From NCBI RefSeq assembly GCF_900446255.1, contig NZ_UIGI01000001.1, positions 4,676,763 to 4,740,762 of the forward strand: a stretch of 64,000 nucleotides of DNA, in the 5' to 3' direction. Positions 11,140-22,100 of this stretch are shown in pieces (the stretch's first letter is position 1; each line of letters starts with the position of its first letter). The position numbers and the translations under genes are program-made. The stretch comes from Buttiauxella agrestis. GTDB taxonomy: Bacteria; Pseudomonadota; Gammaproteobacteria; Enterobacterales; Enterobacteriaceae. The notes under the pieces are model-generated. The model had not been told where the DNA came from. It saw nothing but the letters and a program-made list of their open reading frames with translations, and did not search any database.

Positions 11140-12442
11140 AGAATTGCGGTAGATATTCACGGTGTGCTTCAAGCAATTCATCAAGCACGACTTTTGCCAC
11201 TTTGCCTGACGGCACAAGTGGGTTCAGCGTCAATGCCTGCAAAGCTGCACCGTAATCACCTGTAACAGCAGCCTCTACTGCCATTTCTTCCCACGACTTC
11301 ATTAATGACACCAACCCAGAAACGGTAGCTGGCAGCGGATCGTTATTAAGAGGAATGGCACCATAGCGTCCAATCACACAGGTCGTTTCAATGGCGACGT
11401 TGTCCGGCAGTGAACGAATCGCACCGTTGTTGCGTACGTTGACCGTCATCAGGAGATTTTTGTCGTTATAGATTGCGCTGATTAGCTCGCAGGCCGCTTC
11501 AGAGTAATAAGCCCCGCCGCGCTGCTCTAACTGTTTTGGCTTTTCATGCAAATGTGGATTTCGATAGAGTTCGAATAACTCATGCTCGACCGCTTGCACC
11601 ACTTCGCCACGCGTTCCATGTTCTTCGAATTCTTGAAGCTGCTTTTCTAGAACATCACTGGTGGCATAGTAATACTGATGATAAGGACAAGGGATCACGC
11701 CAAGATGCTGAATTTGCTCCTGAAGCCATGGAATGTCCGGGATATTTTTCGGTTTGTGTTCGCTGTCATATTTGAGATTTTTCAGCACGTCTGGCATGAC
11801 ATCTTTGCCGTCCATATAGACATGGGTGCCATACAGGAAATGGTTCAAACCAACGAGTTGCAGCAGGAAGCGAGATTTATCAACGCCGAGAATTTCGGCC
11901 ACCATGCGCTGCATTGACTGTGAAAGATTGCATAAGCCGACACATTTGATTTTGCTGTGCTTGATAACCGCTTCGGTCACAATACCGCTTGGATTGGTGA
12001 AGTTAATCAGCCACGCGTCCGGACACAGCTCCTCCATATCACGACAGATATCCAGTATAACCGGGATGGTGCGCAAGGCTTTTGCCAGCCCACCCGCTCC
12101 GTTAGTCTCCTGTCCAATTAGCTCGTGTGACAAAGGAATACTTTCGTCTTTGATACGCGCGTCTAATTGCCCCACACGTAGTTGGGTTGTGACGAAGTCG
12201 GCATCTTTAAGCGCTTCACGCCTGTCGAGCGTGAGATGCACCTGGCAGTCAATGCCAGCCGCCTCAACCATGCGTTTTGCCAGGTTTCCAACAATCTCGA
12301 GCTTTTCGCGTCCGGCTTCTACGTCCACGAGCCAGATTTCTTTAATCGGCATTTCTGCATAGCGTTGGATAAAACCTTCGATAATCTCTGGCGTATATGA
12401 ACTGCCACCACCGATGGTCACTATCTTTAATTTATTATTCAT
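11129..12442 (-). CDS. Glycoside hydrolase family 4, probable 6-phospho-beta-glucosidase
   Basis: The 437-residue protein is a GH4 enzyme: an NAD-binding start VTIGGGSSYTPEI at residues 8-20, INFTNPSGIVTEA near 145-157, the metal-ligand region GLCNLSQSM near 173-181, and GLNHF near 198-202. GH4 enzymes cleave phosphorylated disaccharides by an NAD- and Mn-dependent oxidation-elimination mechanism, acting in the cytosol on PTS products. Most beta-type members have CNVP or CNIP around the metal-binding Cys; here it reads CNLS. Its start overlaps the EIIC stop by eight bases, so the two are one transcript. Substrate could be a beta-glucoside phosphate or an amino-sugar disaccharide; the SIS neighbour favours the second. 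Confidence 0.88.
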   Translation of the reverse strand: MNNKLKIVTIGGGSSYTPEIIEGFIQRYAEMPIKEIWLVDVEAGREKLEIVGNLAKRMVEAAGIDCQVHLTLDRREALKDADFVTTQLRVGQLDARIKDESIPLSHELIGQETNGAGGLAKALRTIPVILDICRDMEELCPDAWLINFTNPSGIVTEAVIKHSKIKCVGLCNLSQSMQRMVAEILGVDKSRFLLQLVGLNHFLYGTHVYMDGKDVMPDVLKNLKYDSEHKPKNIPDIPWLQEQIQHLGVIPCPYHQYYYATSDVLEKQLQEFEEHGTRGEVVQAVEHELFELYRNPHLHEKPKQLEQRGGAYYSEAACELISAIYNDKNLLMTVNVRNNGAIRSLPDNVAIETTCVIGRYGAIPLNNDPLPATVSGLVSLMKSWEEMAVEAAVTGDYGAALQALTLNPLVPSGKVAKVVLDELLEAHREYLPQFFKE

Positions 12443-13787
12443 TACGTAATCCTTCTTTATATTCCAGGACTATTTCATCCTGATTAACGATATTTTCTTC
12501 CAGCTCGTTTTCTTCTCGCAGATACTGCTTATCCAGCGTCATAACGAACGGATAATAAATTGTCATCGCGACAGCGAGGTTAATGGCCTGGAATAACATG
12601 CCTTTCCAGCCACAGATTAAAAAACCACTGATGAAAATAGGTGTAGTCCAGGGGATTTCCAGACCCGATGTCAATGGCAGCCAGCCAAAAGCCATCGCGC
12701 TGTAGGTAATTACACACAGTACAACCGGAACGATAATAAATGGGATAAACAAAAGTGGGTTTAGTGCAATGGGAACGCCAAATATAATGGGCTCATTAAT
12801 ATTAAAAATAGCCGCTGGAGATGCAAGCTTAGCGATTTCACGCATGCGTTTGCTCTTCGCGCGGAACAACATCACCAGGAGCATCGCAAGGGTAAAACCT
12901 GTCCCGCCACAAATCAAAAACACATCGCGGAACTGTTGGGTAATGATGTTTACTGGCGGCAAACCTTGTTTCATTGCCTGCATATTTTCAAGAGTCAATG
13001 AACGCCAGATTGGCCCCATGATGGCAGTCACGATAGAGTCGCCATGCAGACCGAAGAACCAGAAGAAGCTGACGAAGAACTCCGCTACCATCTGCGACGG
13101 TAGCGTGTTACCCAGATGCATCATCGGTGCTTGCAGCACTTTGAAAATCATCTCCTGGGCCGTACCAAACGGCGTTATTTCAAAGACCAGGCGAAGCAGC
13201 CAGAAGATCACAACAATCAAAAATGACGGAATGAGCGAGCTGAAACTATTGGCTACCGCTGGCGGAACGCTATCCGGCATTGAAATCATCAGCCGTGGAT
13301 GGTTGAACAACCTGTAAAGTCGAACGGCCACCAGCGTGACGATTAAAGACAGGAACAGTCCCTGCGCACCAAGCGCAAACGTCGGAATAACATCAGTGAT
13401 TGCACTGCCATTTTCTTGGGGGATCCTGAATGGAGTGACAATTAAAAAACTCACCAGGGAAATTAACACACAGGATATTTCATTTAACTGCCAGCGCTTT
13501 GCGAGGCTGATACTGGTACTCACTACCACCAACAATGCCATTACAGAATAAGTGGCATCAAGAATATAATTCAATTGCCCAATAAAATGCTCACCGAAAA
13601 TTCGAATAATAAATTCGCTATATCCCGGAATAGGTAAATTGGCTATCAGCAAAAAGAAAGAACCAATAATCAGAAATGGCATAATCCGAATAAAGCCATC
13701 TTTAATGGCCGAAAGATAATCATTCCCTTCAATCTTCATTGCCAGAGGCAATATTTTCCTTTCCATAAATGCAGTGAAATTGTTCAT
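12435..13787 (-). CDS. PTS system EIIC permease, lactose/cellobiose/chitobiose family
   Basis: The 450-residue protein begins MNNFTAFMERKILPLAMKI, aligning with the N-terminus of ChbC/CelB-type permeases; the frame continues 23 residues upstream across the operator palindrome and is rejected. Multiple hydrophobic segments fit an inner-membrane EIIC with about ten spans. Family signatures include the GFIRIMPF block near residue 28, FFGLHGDSI, and FNINEPIIFGVPIALNP. It imports and phosphorylates a disaccharide together with the EIIB and EIIA encoded divergently at 14077-14706. Being the first gene of the minus-strand transcript with GH4 downstream, it should be induced with it. Confidence 0.92.
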   Translation of the reverse strand: MNNFTAFMERKILPLAMKIEGNDYLSAIKDGFIRIMPFLIIGSFFLLIANLPIPGYSEFIIRIFGEHFIGQLNYILDATYSVMALLVVVSTSISLAKRWQLNEISCVLISLVSFLIVTPFRIPQENGSAITDVIPTFALGAQGLFLSLIVTLVAVRLYRLFNHPRLMISMPDSVPPAVANSFSSLIPSFLIVVIFWLLRLVFEITPFGTAQEMIFKVLQAPMMHLGNTLPSQMVAEFFVSFFWFFGLHGDSIVTAIMGPIWRSLTLENMQAMKQGLPPVNIITQQFRDVFLICGGTGFTLAMLLVMLFRAKSKRMREIAKLASPAAIFNINEPIIFGVPIALNPLLFIPFIIVPVVLCVITYSAMAFGWLPLTSGLEIPWTTPIFISGFLICGWKGMLFQAINLAVAMTIYYPFVMTLDKQYLREENELEENIVNQDEIVLEYKEGLRNE

Positions 13788-13818
13788 GTTGTCACTCACT
13801 GTGCTGGTTTTTGTGTTG

Positions 13819-13832
13819 GTGGTATATACCAC
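13819..13832. promoter_or_regulatory. Perfect palindrome, candidate GntR/HutC operator
   Basis: GTGGTATATACCAC is a perfect 14-base palindrome 32 bp upstream of the EIIC start. Its GGT-N4-ACC core resembles operators of HutC-subfamily GntR regulators such as DasR and NagR/YvoA. The nearby HutC-type regulator makes it the natural candidate to bind here. No second exact copy was seen near the SIS/regulator promoter region. Confidence 0.6.
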
Positions 13833-13906
13833 TAAACTGAAGACTATGTAGTTCACCGTTTTGTGTCAATGGAGCACAAACGTGTTTGTCTGGATTATGC
13901 GGATTT

Positions 13907-13922
13907 TGTGAGCAGCGACACA
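13907..13922. promoter_or_regulatory. Candidate CRP site 1
   Basis: TGTGA-N6-ACACA differs from the CRP consensus TGTGA-N6-TCACA at one core position. It lies in the region between divergent EIIC and EIIB genes, where catabolite control of a PTS operon is expected. Confidence 0.5.
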
Positions 13923-13981
13923 ATCAAAGCGGTTATGGCAACTAAAAAATGTAACCGGTTTCAGCCCTGATAAGTTTCTTT

Positions 13982-13997
13982 TGTGATACCTCACACA
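13982..13997. promoter_or_regulatory. Candidate CRP site 2
   Basis: A second TGTGA-N6-ACACA sits 75 bp from the first, about 80 bp upstream of the EIIB start codon. Each of the two copies is followed by ACAATC and then AAAGCGGTT, so the sites form an imperfect direct repeat. The spacing and position suit activation of the EIIB-EIIA transcript. Confidence 0.5.
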
Positions 13998-14076
13998 CAA
14001 TCATCGTAAAGCGGTTGTTGTAGCGAGGCGTCACGGATAATTATCAGTGTATCGAACGGACACTGAGAGCAGATCT

Positions 14077-14385
14077 ATGAAGAATATCGTTTTGTGTTGT
14101 GCAGCGGGTATGTCGACTAGCATTTTGGTCCAGCGTATGAAGGACGCCGCTCAGAAGAAAGGTATTGAAGTCTCTATCAAGGCTGTGCCAGTTGCCGAGT
14201 TCAAAGACAACATCGACACCGCGGATATTGTGCTGCTGGGTCCACAAGTTAAGTATGAGCACGCCAAACTACAGGCGATCGCAGAGCCAATGGGGAAAAC
14301 CGTTGCGGTCATCGATATGATGGATTACGGCATGATGAAAGGTGATGTCGTACTGGATAAAGCTTTGAAAATGATGGAGTCATAA
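14077..14385 (+). CDS. PTS system EIIB component, lactose/cellobiose family
   Basis: The 102-residue protein is a stand-alone EIIB of the ChbB/CelA type. Its phosphorylatable cysteine is Cys8 in the P-loop-like segment LCCAAGMSTS at residues 6-15, and VLLGPQVKYE matches the second conserved strand. It relays phosphate from EIIA to the sugar bound by EIIC. The start at 14077 is chosen over an upstream in-frame codon because it puts the active-site Cys near residue 8-10 as in the family. The gap to the EIIA gene is three bases. Confidence 0.92.
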   Translation: MKNIVLCCAAGMSTSILVQRMKDAAQKKGIEVSIKAVPVAEFKDNIDTADIVLLGPQVKYEHAKLQAIAEPMGKTVAVIDMMDYGMMKGDVVLDKALKMMES

Positions 14386-14388
14386 GAC

Positions 14389-14706
14389 GTGGAAGATTTA
14401 GAATCGATTATCATGGAATTGTTGGTCAATGCAGGTAGCGCACGTAGCCAGGCACTGACAGCTCTGCAAATGGCGCGTAAAGGTGATTTTGCAGCGGCTC
14501 AACAAGCGATGGAAGAATCTCGTGAGTTTGTGAAACATGCACACAAAATTCAGACTCAACTTATCGGGCTGGATGAAGGCACCGGCAAACTGCCAGTGAA
14601 CCTGATTACCGTACACTCCCAGGATCACCTGATGAATGCGATGGTTATCCAGGATTTAGCCGAAGACATGATTGAACTGTACCGCCGTCTGCCGTTAGCT
14701 AACTGA
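14389..14706 (+). CDS. PTS system EIIA component, lactose/cellobiose family
   Basis: The 105-residue helical protein matches ChbA/LacF-type EIIA. His76 in TVHSQDHLMNAM is the expected phosphorylation site, and the conserved Asp of the DHLM motif is present. The start is GTG at 14389, with GGAG about ten bases upstream inside the end of the EIIB gene; an ATG nine codons later is possible but would trim the first helix. It accepts phosphate from HPr and passes it to EIIB. A strong bidirectional terminator follows, separating it from the convergent rpoC. Confidence 0.92.
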   Translation: MEDLESIIMELLVNAGSARSQALTALQMARKGDFAAAQQAMEESREFVKHAHKIQTQLIGLDEGTGKLPVNLITVHSQDHLMNAMVIQDLAEDMIELYRRLPLAN

Positions 14707-14748
14707 TTTTTCGTTCCATTCAGTTTTAACGCTTCAGATTTCAGGCAT

Positions 14749-14780
14749 AAAAAAACCGCTCTTTCGAGCGGTTTTTGTTT
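14749..14780. terminator. Bidirectional terminator between EIIA gene and rpoC
   Basis: AAAAAACCGCTC and GAGCGGTTTTTG form a nine-base stem with loop TTTC, flanked by A-runs on the left and T-runs on the right, so it can end transcription from both directions. It would serve the EIIA transcript and the long rpoBC transcript. Confidence 0.9.
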
Positions 14781-14796
14781 TTGGCGTCTCTAACGA

Positions 14797-17700
14797 TTAA
14801 TCGTTATCGTTACCGCCCAAGTTACCCGCGTTCAACAATTCTGCCAGGCTGGCAGTTGCATCTGCTGCAGTTACCTGAGGAACAACAGGTGCTTCACCCG
14901 CTGCACGACGGCGCATACGATCCTGGTGATACGCATAACCCGTACCAGCTGGGATCAGACGACCCACGATAACGTTCTCTTTCAGGCCGCGCAGTTCGTC
15001 ACGTTTACCCGCAACAGCTGCTTCGGTAAGCACACGAGTTGTCTCCTGGAACGATGCCGCGGAGATGAAGGACTCGGTTGCCAGAGAGGCTTTGGTGATA
15101 CCCAGCAGATCACGTGAGAAGGACACGTTGATTTTGCCGTTCGCTTCCAGTTCGCGGTTAGCGATCTTGACGCGAGAGTATTCAGCCTGCTCACCTTCCA
15201 GGAAGTCAGAGCTACCAGCGTTAACGATGGTTGCTTTACGCAACATCTGACGCACGATGACTTCGATGTGTTTATCGTTAATCTTAACGCCTTGCAGACG
15301 GTAAACGTCCTGCACTTCGTTGGTGATGTAACGAGTCACAGCATACACGCCACGCAGACGCAGAATGTCATGCGGAGATTCTGGACCATCGGAAACAACG
15401 TCACCGCGTTCTACAACTTCGCCTTCGAACACGTTCAGCTGACGCCACTTAGGAATCATCTCTTCGTAAGCATCGCTGCCGTCGAGTGGAGAGATTACCA
15501 GACGGCGTTTGCCTTTGGTTTCTTTACCGAAGGAGATGATCCCGCTGATTTCAGCAAGGATAGCTGGCTCTTTCGGACGACGCGCTTCGAACAGGTCAGC
15601 AACACGTGGCAGACCACCGGTGATGTCTTTGGTACCACTGGATTCCTGAGGAATACGCGCCAGGGCGTCACCAGAGTGAATCTGAGTACCATCTTCCAGC
15701 TGAACAATCGCTTTACCTGGCAGGAAGTACTGAGCTGGCATATCTGTACCAGGGATCAGAACGTCGTTGCCTTGAGCATCAACAATTTTCAGTGCTGGAC
15801 GCAAGTCTTTACCACCCGCGGTACGTTCTGCAGAATCCAGAACAACCAGAGATGACAGACCTGTCAGTTCGTCAGTTTGACGAGTAATGGTCTGGCCGTC
15901 GATCATGTCAGTAAAGCGGATGAAACCACTTACTTCAGAAACGACTGGCATTGTGTGCGGATCCCAGTTTGCTACGGTCTCGCCCGCTGCAATCTGCTCG
16001 CCATCACCTTTGCCCATTACCGCACCGTAAGGAACTTTATAGCTCTCTTTAGTACGACCGAATTCGTCAATCAGTTTCAGTTCAGTGTTACGAGAAGTCA
16101 CTACCAGTTTACCGGCAGAGTTCACAACAGACTTCGCGTTGCTGAGCTTGATGCTACCTTTGTTCTTAACCTGAATGCTGGATTCAGCAGCAGAACGAGA
16201 TGCCGCACCACCGATGTGGAACGTACGCATCGTCAGCTGAGTACCAGGTTCACCGATGGACTGTGCCGCGATAACCCCGATTGCTTCACCTTTGTTGATG
16301 ATGTGGCCACGAGCCAGGTCACGACCATAGCAATGCGCACATACGCCGAAGTCGGTTTCACAACCCACAACAGAACGTACTTTCACGCTATCAACAGAGT
16401 TAGCTTCTAACAGGTCACACATTTGCTCATGGAGCAGAGTGTTACGCGTAATCAGAATATCAGCAGTACCAGGTTTCAGTACGTCTTCCGCCGTTACACG
16501 ACCCAATACGCGGTCACGCAGTGGCTCTTTAACGTCGCCGCCTTCGATAACCGGAGTCATCGTGATACCTTCGAGGGTGCCACAATCGTCTTCGGTAACA
16601 ACCAGATCCTGTGCAACGTCAACCAGACGACGCGTCAGATAACCGGAGTTCGCAGTTTTCAGTGCGGTATCCGCCAGACCTTTACGAGCACCGTGCGTGG
16701 AGATGAAGTACTGGAGTACGTTCAGACCTTCACGGAAGTTCGCGGTGATTGGCGTTTCGATGATGGAGCCATCTGGCTTAGCCATCAGACCACGCATACC
16801 AGCCAACTGACGAATCTGTGCCGCAGAACCACGAGCACCGGAGTCGGCCATCATGTAAATGCTGTTGAAGGAAACTTGCTGCTCTTCGACGCCGTCACGG
16901 TTAATAACGGATTCAGTTTGCAGGTTGTCCATCATCGCTTTAGATACACGATCGTTCGCCGCAGCCCAGATATCGATAACTTTGTTATAACGCTCGCCCG
17001 CTGTTACCAGACCGGACTGGAACTGTTCCTGAATCTCAGCAACTTCAGCTTCCGCTTCAGAGATGATTTCAGTTTTCTTAGCTGGGATGACCATGTCATC
17101 GATACCAACAGAAACACCTGAACGCGCTGCATAAGCAAAGCCGGTGTACATAGTTTGGTCAGCAAAGATTACTGTCGGTTTCAGACCCAGAATGCGGTAA
17201 CAAGTGTTCAGCATTTTGGAAATGGCTTTCTTACCCAACGCCTGGTTGATGATGGAGTAAGGCAGACCTTTCGGTACGATCATCCACAAAATCGCACGAC
17301 CAACGGTGGTGTCGATAATGCTGGTTTTCGCAACGAATTGTTCGTTTTCGTCTTTTTCATACTCTGTGATACGCACTTTAACACGCGCATGCAGAGAGGC
17401 CAGACCTGCGCGATAAATACGCTCAGCTTCTTTAGGGCCAGTCAGCACCATGCCTTCGCCTTTGGCGTTAACACAGTCACGGGTCATGTAGTACAGACCC
17501 AATACAACGTCCTGAGAAGGAACGATGATTGGCTCGCCGTTCGCTGGTGACAGGATGTTGTTGGTAGACATCATCAGCGCACGCGCTTCCAACTGAGCTT
17601 CAAGCGTCAGTGGAACGTGTACTGCCATCTGGTCACCATCGAAGTCGGCGTTATATGCCGCACAAACCAGCGGGTGAAGCTGGATAGCTTTACCTTCGAT

Positions 17701-19023
17701 CAGTACTGGCTCAAATGCCTGGATACCCAAACGGTGCAGAGTTGGTGCACGGTTCAGCAGTACCGGGTGTTCGCGGATAACTTCGTCCAGGATATCCCAA
17801 ACGACAGCTTCTTCGCGCTCAACCATTTTCTTCGCAGCTTTAATGGTGGTAGCAAGACCACGCAGTTCCAGCTTGCCGTAGATGAACGGTTTGAACAGCT
17901 CCAGTGCCATTTTCTTAGGCAGACCGCACTGATGCAGACGCAGGTATGGACCTACGGTGATTACAGAACGACCGGAGTAGTCAACACGTTTACCCAACAA
18001 GTTCTGACGGAAACGACCCTGCTTACCTTTGATCATATCGGCCAAAGATTTCAGAGGACGCTTGTTAGAACCCGTGATCGCACGACCGCGACGGCCGTTA
18101 TCCAGCAGGGCATCTACCGCTTCTTGCAACATACGTTTTTCGTTACGTACGATGATGTCAGGAGCAGCCAGATCCAGCAGGCGTTTCAAACGGTTGTTAC
18201 GGTTGATAACGCGACGGTACAGATCGTTCAGATCTGACGTTGCGAAACGACCGCCATCCAGCGGAACTAATGGACGCAGATCTGGCGGCAGAACCGGCAG
18301 AACTGTCAGGATCATCCACTCTGGTTTGTTACCAGACTGAACGAACGCTTCCAGCAGTTTGATACGCTTGGTCAGCTTTTTACGTTTGGTTTCGGAGTTG
18401 GTTTCGTTCAGCTCTTCGCGCAGAGTTTCACACTCTTGCTCCAGATCCATGTTTTTCAACAAGGCCTGAATAGCTTCCGCACCCATCTTCGCATCGAATT
18501 CGTCACCGAACTCTTCCAGCGCATCCAGATACTGCTCTTCAGTCAGGATCTGACGACGCTCGAGGTTGGTCATGCCGCCTTCGATTACCACATAAGATTC
18601 GAAGTAAAGAACACGTTCGATATCACGCAGTGGCATATCCAGCAGCAAGCCGATACGAGACGGCAGAGACTTCAGGAACCAAATGTGTGCAGTTGGGGAA
18701 GCCAGTTCGATGTGACCCATGCGCTCACGGCGCACTTTAGTTTGGGTTACTTCAACGCCGCACTTCTCACAAATTACACCACGGTGTTTCAGGCGCTTGT
18801 ACTTACCGCACAGGCACTCATAGTCTTTCACTGGCCCAAAAATACGAGCACAGAACAGACCGTCACGTTCTGGTTTGAACGTACGGTAGTTAATGGTTTC
18901 CGGCTTTTTAACTTCGCCGAACGACCATGAACGAATCATGTCTGGCGATGCCAGAGCAATTTTGATCGCATCAAACTCTTCGGTCTTAGTTTGCGCTTTC
19001 AGAAACTTAAGTAAGTCTTTCAC
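14797..19023 (-). CDS. rpoC: DNA-directed RNA polymerase beta' subunit
   Basis: RpoC is the 1408-residue beta' subunit of core RNA polymerase (E. coli 1407). The catalytic NADFDGDQM near residue 458 chelates the active-site magnesium with its three Asp. The N-terminal zinc site is Cys70, Cys72, Cys85 and Cys88, and a second cysteine group [11 protein letters not shown] is present near residue 888. The bridge helix/trigger loop region with [16 protein letters not shown] is intact. The only visible size change is one residue, in the variable C-terminal tail, which is Ala-rich before the acidic end. It lies 85 bp after rpoB. Confidence 0.99.
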   Translation of the reverse strand: MKDLLKFLKAQTKTEEFDAIKIALASPDMIRSWSFGEVKKPETINYRTFKPERDGLFCARIFGPVKDYECLCGKYKRLKHRGVICEKCGVEVTQTKVRRERMGHIELASPTAHIWFLKSLPSRIGLLLDMPLRDIERVLYFESYVVIEGGMTNLERRQILTEEQYLDALEEFGDEFDAKMGAEAIQALLKNMDLEQECETLREELNETNSETKRKKLTKRIKLLEAFVQSGNKPEWMILTVLPVLPPDLRPLVPLDGGRFATSDLNDLYRRVINRNNRLKRLLDLAAPDIIVRNEKRMLQEAVDALLDNGRRGRAITGSNKRPLKSLADMIKGKQGRFRQNLLGKRVDYSGRSVITVGPYLRLHQCGLPKKMALELFKPFIYGKLELRGLATTIKAAKKMVEREEAVVWDILDEVIREHPVLLNRAPTLHRLGIQAFEPVLIEGKAIQLHPLVCAAYNADFDGDQMAVHVPLTLEAQLEARALMMSTNNILSPANGEPIIVPSQDVVLGLYYMTRDCVNAKGEGMVLTGPKEAERIYRAGLASLHARVKVRITEYEKDENEQFVAKTSIIDTTVGRAILWMIVPKGLPYSIINQALGKKAISKMLNTCYRILGLKPTVIFADQTMYTGFAYAARSGVSVGIDDMVIPAKKTEIISEAEAEVAEIQEQFQSGLVTAGERYNKVIDIWAAANDRVSKAMMDNLQTESVINRDGVEEQQVSFNSIYMMADSGARGSAAQIRQLAGMRGLMAKPDGSIIETPITANFREGLNVLQYFISTHGARKGLADTALKTANSGYLTRRLVDVAQDLVVTEDDCGTLEGITMTPVIEGGDVKEPLRDRVLGRVTAEDVLKPGTADILITRNTLLHEQMCDLLEANSVDSVKVRSVVGCETDFGVCAHCYGRDLARGHIINKGEAIGVIAAQSIGEPGTQLTMRTFHIGGAASRSAAESSIQVKNKGSIKLSNAKSVVNSAGKLVVTSRNTELKLIDEFGRTKESYKVPYGAVMGKGDGEQIAAGETVANWDPHTMPVVSEVSGFIRFTDMIDGQTITRQTDELTGLSSLVVLDSAERTAGGKDLRPALKIVDAQGNDVLIPGTDMPAQYFLPGKAIVQLEDGTQIHSGDALARIPQESSGTKDITGGLPRVADLFEARRPKEPAILAEISGIISFGKETKGKRRLVISPLDGSDAYEEMIPKWRQLNVFEGEVVERGDVVSDGPESPHDILRLRGVYAVTRYITNEVQDVYRLQGVKINDKHIEVIVRQMLRKATIVNAGSSDFLEGEQAEYSRVKIANRELEANGKINVSFSRDLLGITKASLATESFISAASFQETTRVLTEAAVAGKRDELRGLKENVIVGRLIPAGTGYAYHQDRMRRRAAGEAPVVPQVTAADATASLAELLNAGNLGGNDND

Positions 19024-19108
19024 GGATTAGCTCCCGTCGGAGTGAGACTTCTCAGAGACGTCCGGTGTGACCCGGACATCCTGTAACCAGTACAGCAGAT
19101 ACGAGTGA

Positions 19109-22100
19109 TTACTCGCCTTCCAGCTCGATGTTAATACCCAGCGAACGGATTTCTTTCAACAATACGTTGAAGGATTCCGGCATGCCTGGTTCCATCTGAT
19201 GGTTACCATCCACGATGTTTTTATACATCTTGGTACGGCCATTAACGTCATCAGACTTAACAGTCAGCATTTCCTGCAGGGTATAAGCAGCACCGTAAGC
19301 TTCCAGTGCCCACACTTCCATCTCACCGAAGCGCTGACCACCGAACTGAGCCTTACCACCCAGCGGCTGCTGAGTAACCAGGCTATAAGAACCGGTAGAA
19401 CGCGCGTGCATTTTGTCATCAACCAAGTGGTTCAGTTTCAGCATGTACATGTAACCTACGGTTACTGGACGCTCAAACTGCTCACCGCTACGGCCGTCGA
19501 ACAGTGTGATCTGGCCGGAAGTCGGCAGGTCACCCAATTTCAGCAGCTCTTTGATTTCCGACTCTTTTGCACCGTCGAAGACAGGAGTAGCAATCGGCAT
19601 ACCTTTTTTAAGGTTCTCAGCCAGACGCAGAACTTCATCGTCGGTGAAGGTGTTCAGGTCAACTTTCTGACGAACATCTGAACCCAAATCGTATGCTTTC
19701 TGGATAAATTCACGCAGCTTGGAAACTTCTTCGTGCTTCTTCAGCATAGCGTTGATTTTCTCGCCGATGCCTTTCGCAGCCATACCCAAGTGGGTTTCCA
19801 GAATCTGACCGATGTTCATACGAGATGGTACGCCCAGCGGGTTCAGTACGATGTCAACCGGTGTGCCGTTTTCATCGTAAGGCATATCTTCGATCGGGTT
19901 GATCTTGGAGATAACACCTTTGTTCCCGTGACGACCAGCCATCTTGTCACCAGGTTGGATCTGACGTTTAACGGCCAGATACACTTTAACGATTTTCAGC
20001 ACGCCAGGTGCCAGGTCATCGCCCTGAGTGATTTTGCGGCGTTTAGCTTCAAGTTTCTTCTCAAACTCGTGCTTCAGCTCGTCGTACTGCTCTGCCAGCT
20101 GTTCCAGCTGGTTTTGCTTCTCTTCGTCAGTCAGACCCAGTTCCAACCAGCGATCGCGTGGCAATTTGTCGAGCTTCTCAGCTTCAACACCGCCAGCAAC
20201 CAGCACAGCATGGATACGAGCAAACAGACCAGCTTCAAAGATTTGCAGTTCTTCAGTCAGGTCTTTCTTCGCCTGCTTCAGCTGCATCTCTTCGATTTCC
20301 AGCGCGCGCTTGTCTTTTTCCACGCCATCGCGGGTAAAGACCTGCACATCGATAATGGTACCGGAAACGCCGTTTGGTACGCGCAGAGAAGAGTCTTTAA
20401 CGTCAGACGCTTTCTCACCGAAGATTGCACGCAGCAGTTTCTCTTCTGGAGTCAGCTGGGTTTCACCTTTAGGCGTTACCTTACCAACCAGAATGTCACC
20501 ACCGGTCACTTCAGCACCGATATAAACGATACCGGATTCATCCAGTTTGGAGAGAGCAGCTTCACCCACGTTAGGGATATCAGCGGTGATCTCTTCTGGC
20601 CCCAGCTTGGTGTCACGAGACACACATGCCAGTTCCTGGATGTGAATAGTTGTGAAACGATCTTCCTGAACAACACGCTCGGATACGAGGATGGAGTCTT
20701 CGAAGTTGTAACCGTTCCACGGCATGAACGCTACGCGCATGTTCTGGCCAAGAGCCAGTTCACCGAGGTCAGTAGACGGACCGTCTGCCAACACGTCGCC
20801 ACGTTCAACTGGCTCACCCAGAGATACACAAGGCATCTGGTTGATACAGGTGTTCTGGTTAGAACGGGTATATTTGGTCAGGTTGTAGATGTCGATACCA
20901 GCTTCACCAGCCAGCATTTCGTCTTCGTTAACTTTGATAACGATACGAGACGCATCAACGTACTGAACAGTACCGCCACGTTTAGCAACCGCAGTAACAC
21001 CGGAGTCAACAGCAACAGCACGTTCCATACCTGTACCAACCAGCGGCTTATCAGCGCGCAGAGTTGGAACGGCCTGACGTTGCATGTTCGCACCCATCAA
21101 TGCACGGTTGGCGTCATCGTGTTCCAGGAACGGGATCAGGGACGCACCGACGGAAACCACCTGTTGGGTGGAAACGTCCATGTAGTCAACCTGGTCGTTG
21201 CTGAACAAGCTTGATTCGCCTTTGCTACGGCAAGTTACGAGGTCGTCGACGAAACGGCCTTCTTCGTCCAGGTTGGTGTTCGCCTGAGCGATAACGTAGT
21301 TACCTTCTTCAATAGCAGAAAGGTAATGAATCTCGTCAGTCACAACACCTTCAACAACGCGACGATACGGAGTTTCTAAGAAACCGTATTCGTTAGTCTG
21401 TGCATACACAGACAGGGAGTTGATCAGACCGATGTTTGGACCTTCAGGGGTTTCGATTGGACATACACGACCGTAGTGGGTTGGGTGTACGTCACGTACT
21501 TCGAAGCCTGCGCGCTCACGGGTCAAACCACCCGGGCCGAGTGCGGAGATACGACGTTTGTGCGTAATCTCAGATAACGGGTTGTTCTGGTCCATAAACT
21601 GAGACAGCTGGCTGGAACCGAAGAACTCTTTAACCGCAGCAGAGATAGGCTTGGCGTTGATCATATCCTGAGGCATCAGGGTATCGAGATCGCCCAGCGA
21701 CAGACGCTCTTTAACCGCACGCTCAACACGTACCAGGCCAACGCGGAATTGGTTTTCCGCCATTTCGCCTACGGAACGGATACGACGGTTGCCGAGGTGG
21801 TCGATATCATCCACTTCGCCCTGGCCGTTACGAATGCCGATCAGCTTACGCATTACCTGGATGATGTCGTCTTTGCTCAGGATACCTGAACCTTCGATCT
21901 CATCACGCAGCAGGGAACGGTTGAACTTCATACGACCAACCGCTGACAAGTCATAACGGTCTTCGGAGAAGAACAGATTCTCGAACAGATTTTCAGCCGC
22001 TTCCCGAGTTGGTGGCTCGCCAGGACGCATCATGCGATAGATTTCAACCAGCGCGCTCAGGCGATCATTGGTTGGGTCGACACGGATGGTCTCAGAAATG

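Noticed and set aside
16423-17121. 232-codon plus-strand frame
   Set aside because: Antisense to rpoC; same explanation as other shadow frames in the rpoBC region.
19733-21214. Long 493-codon frame on the plus strand
   Set aside because: It lies wholly antisense to rpoB and reflects the codon bias of that gene; no ribosome site or recognisable domain.
21540-21640. Rifampicin-resistance substitutions in rpoB
   Set aside because: The cluster I region carries the wild-type enteric residues.
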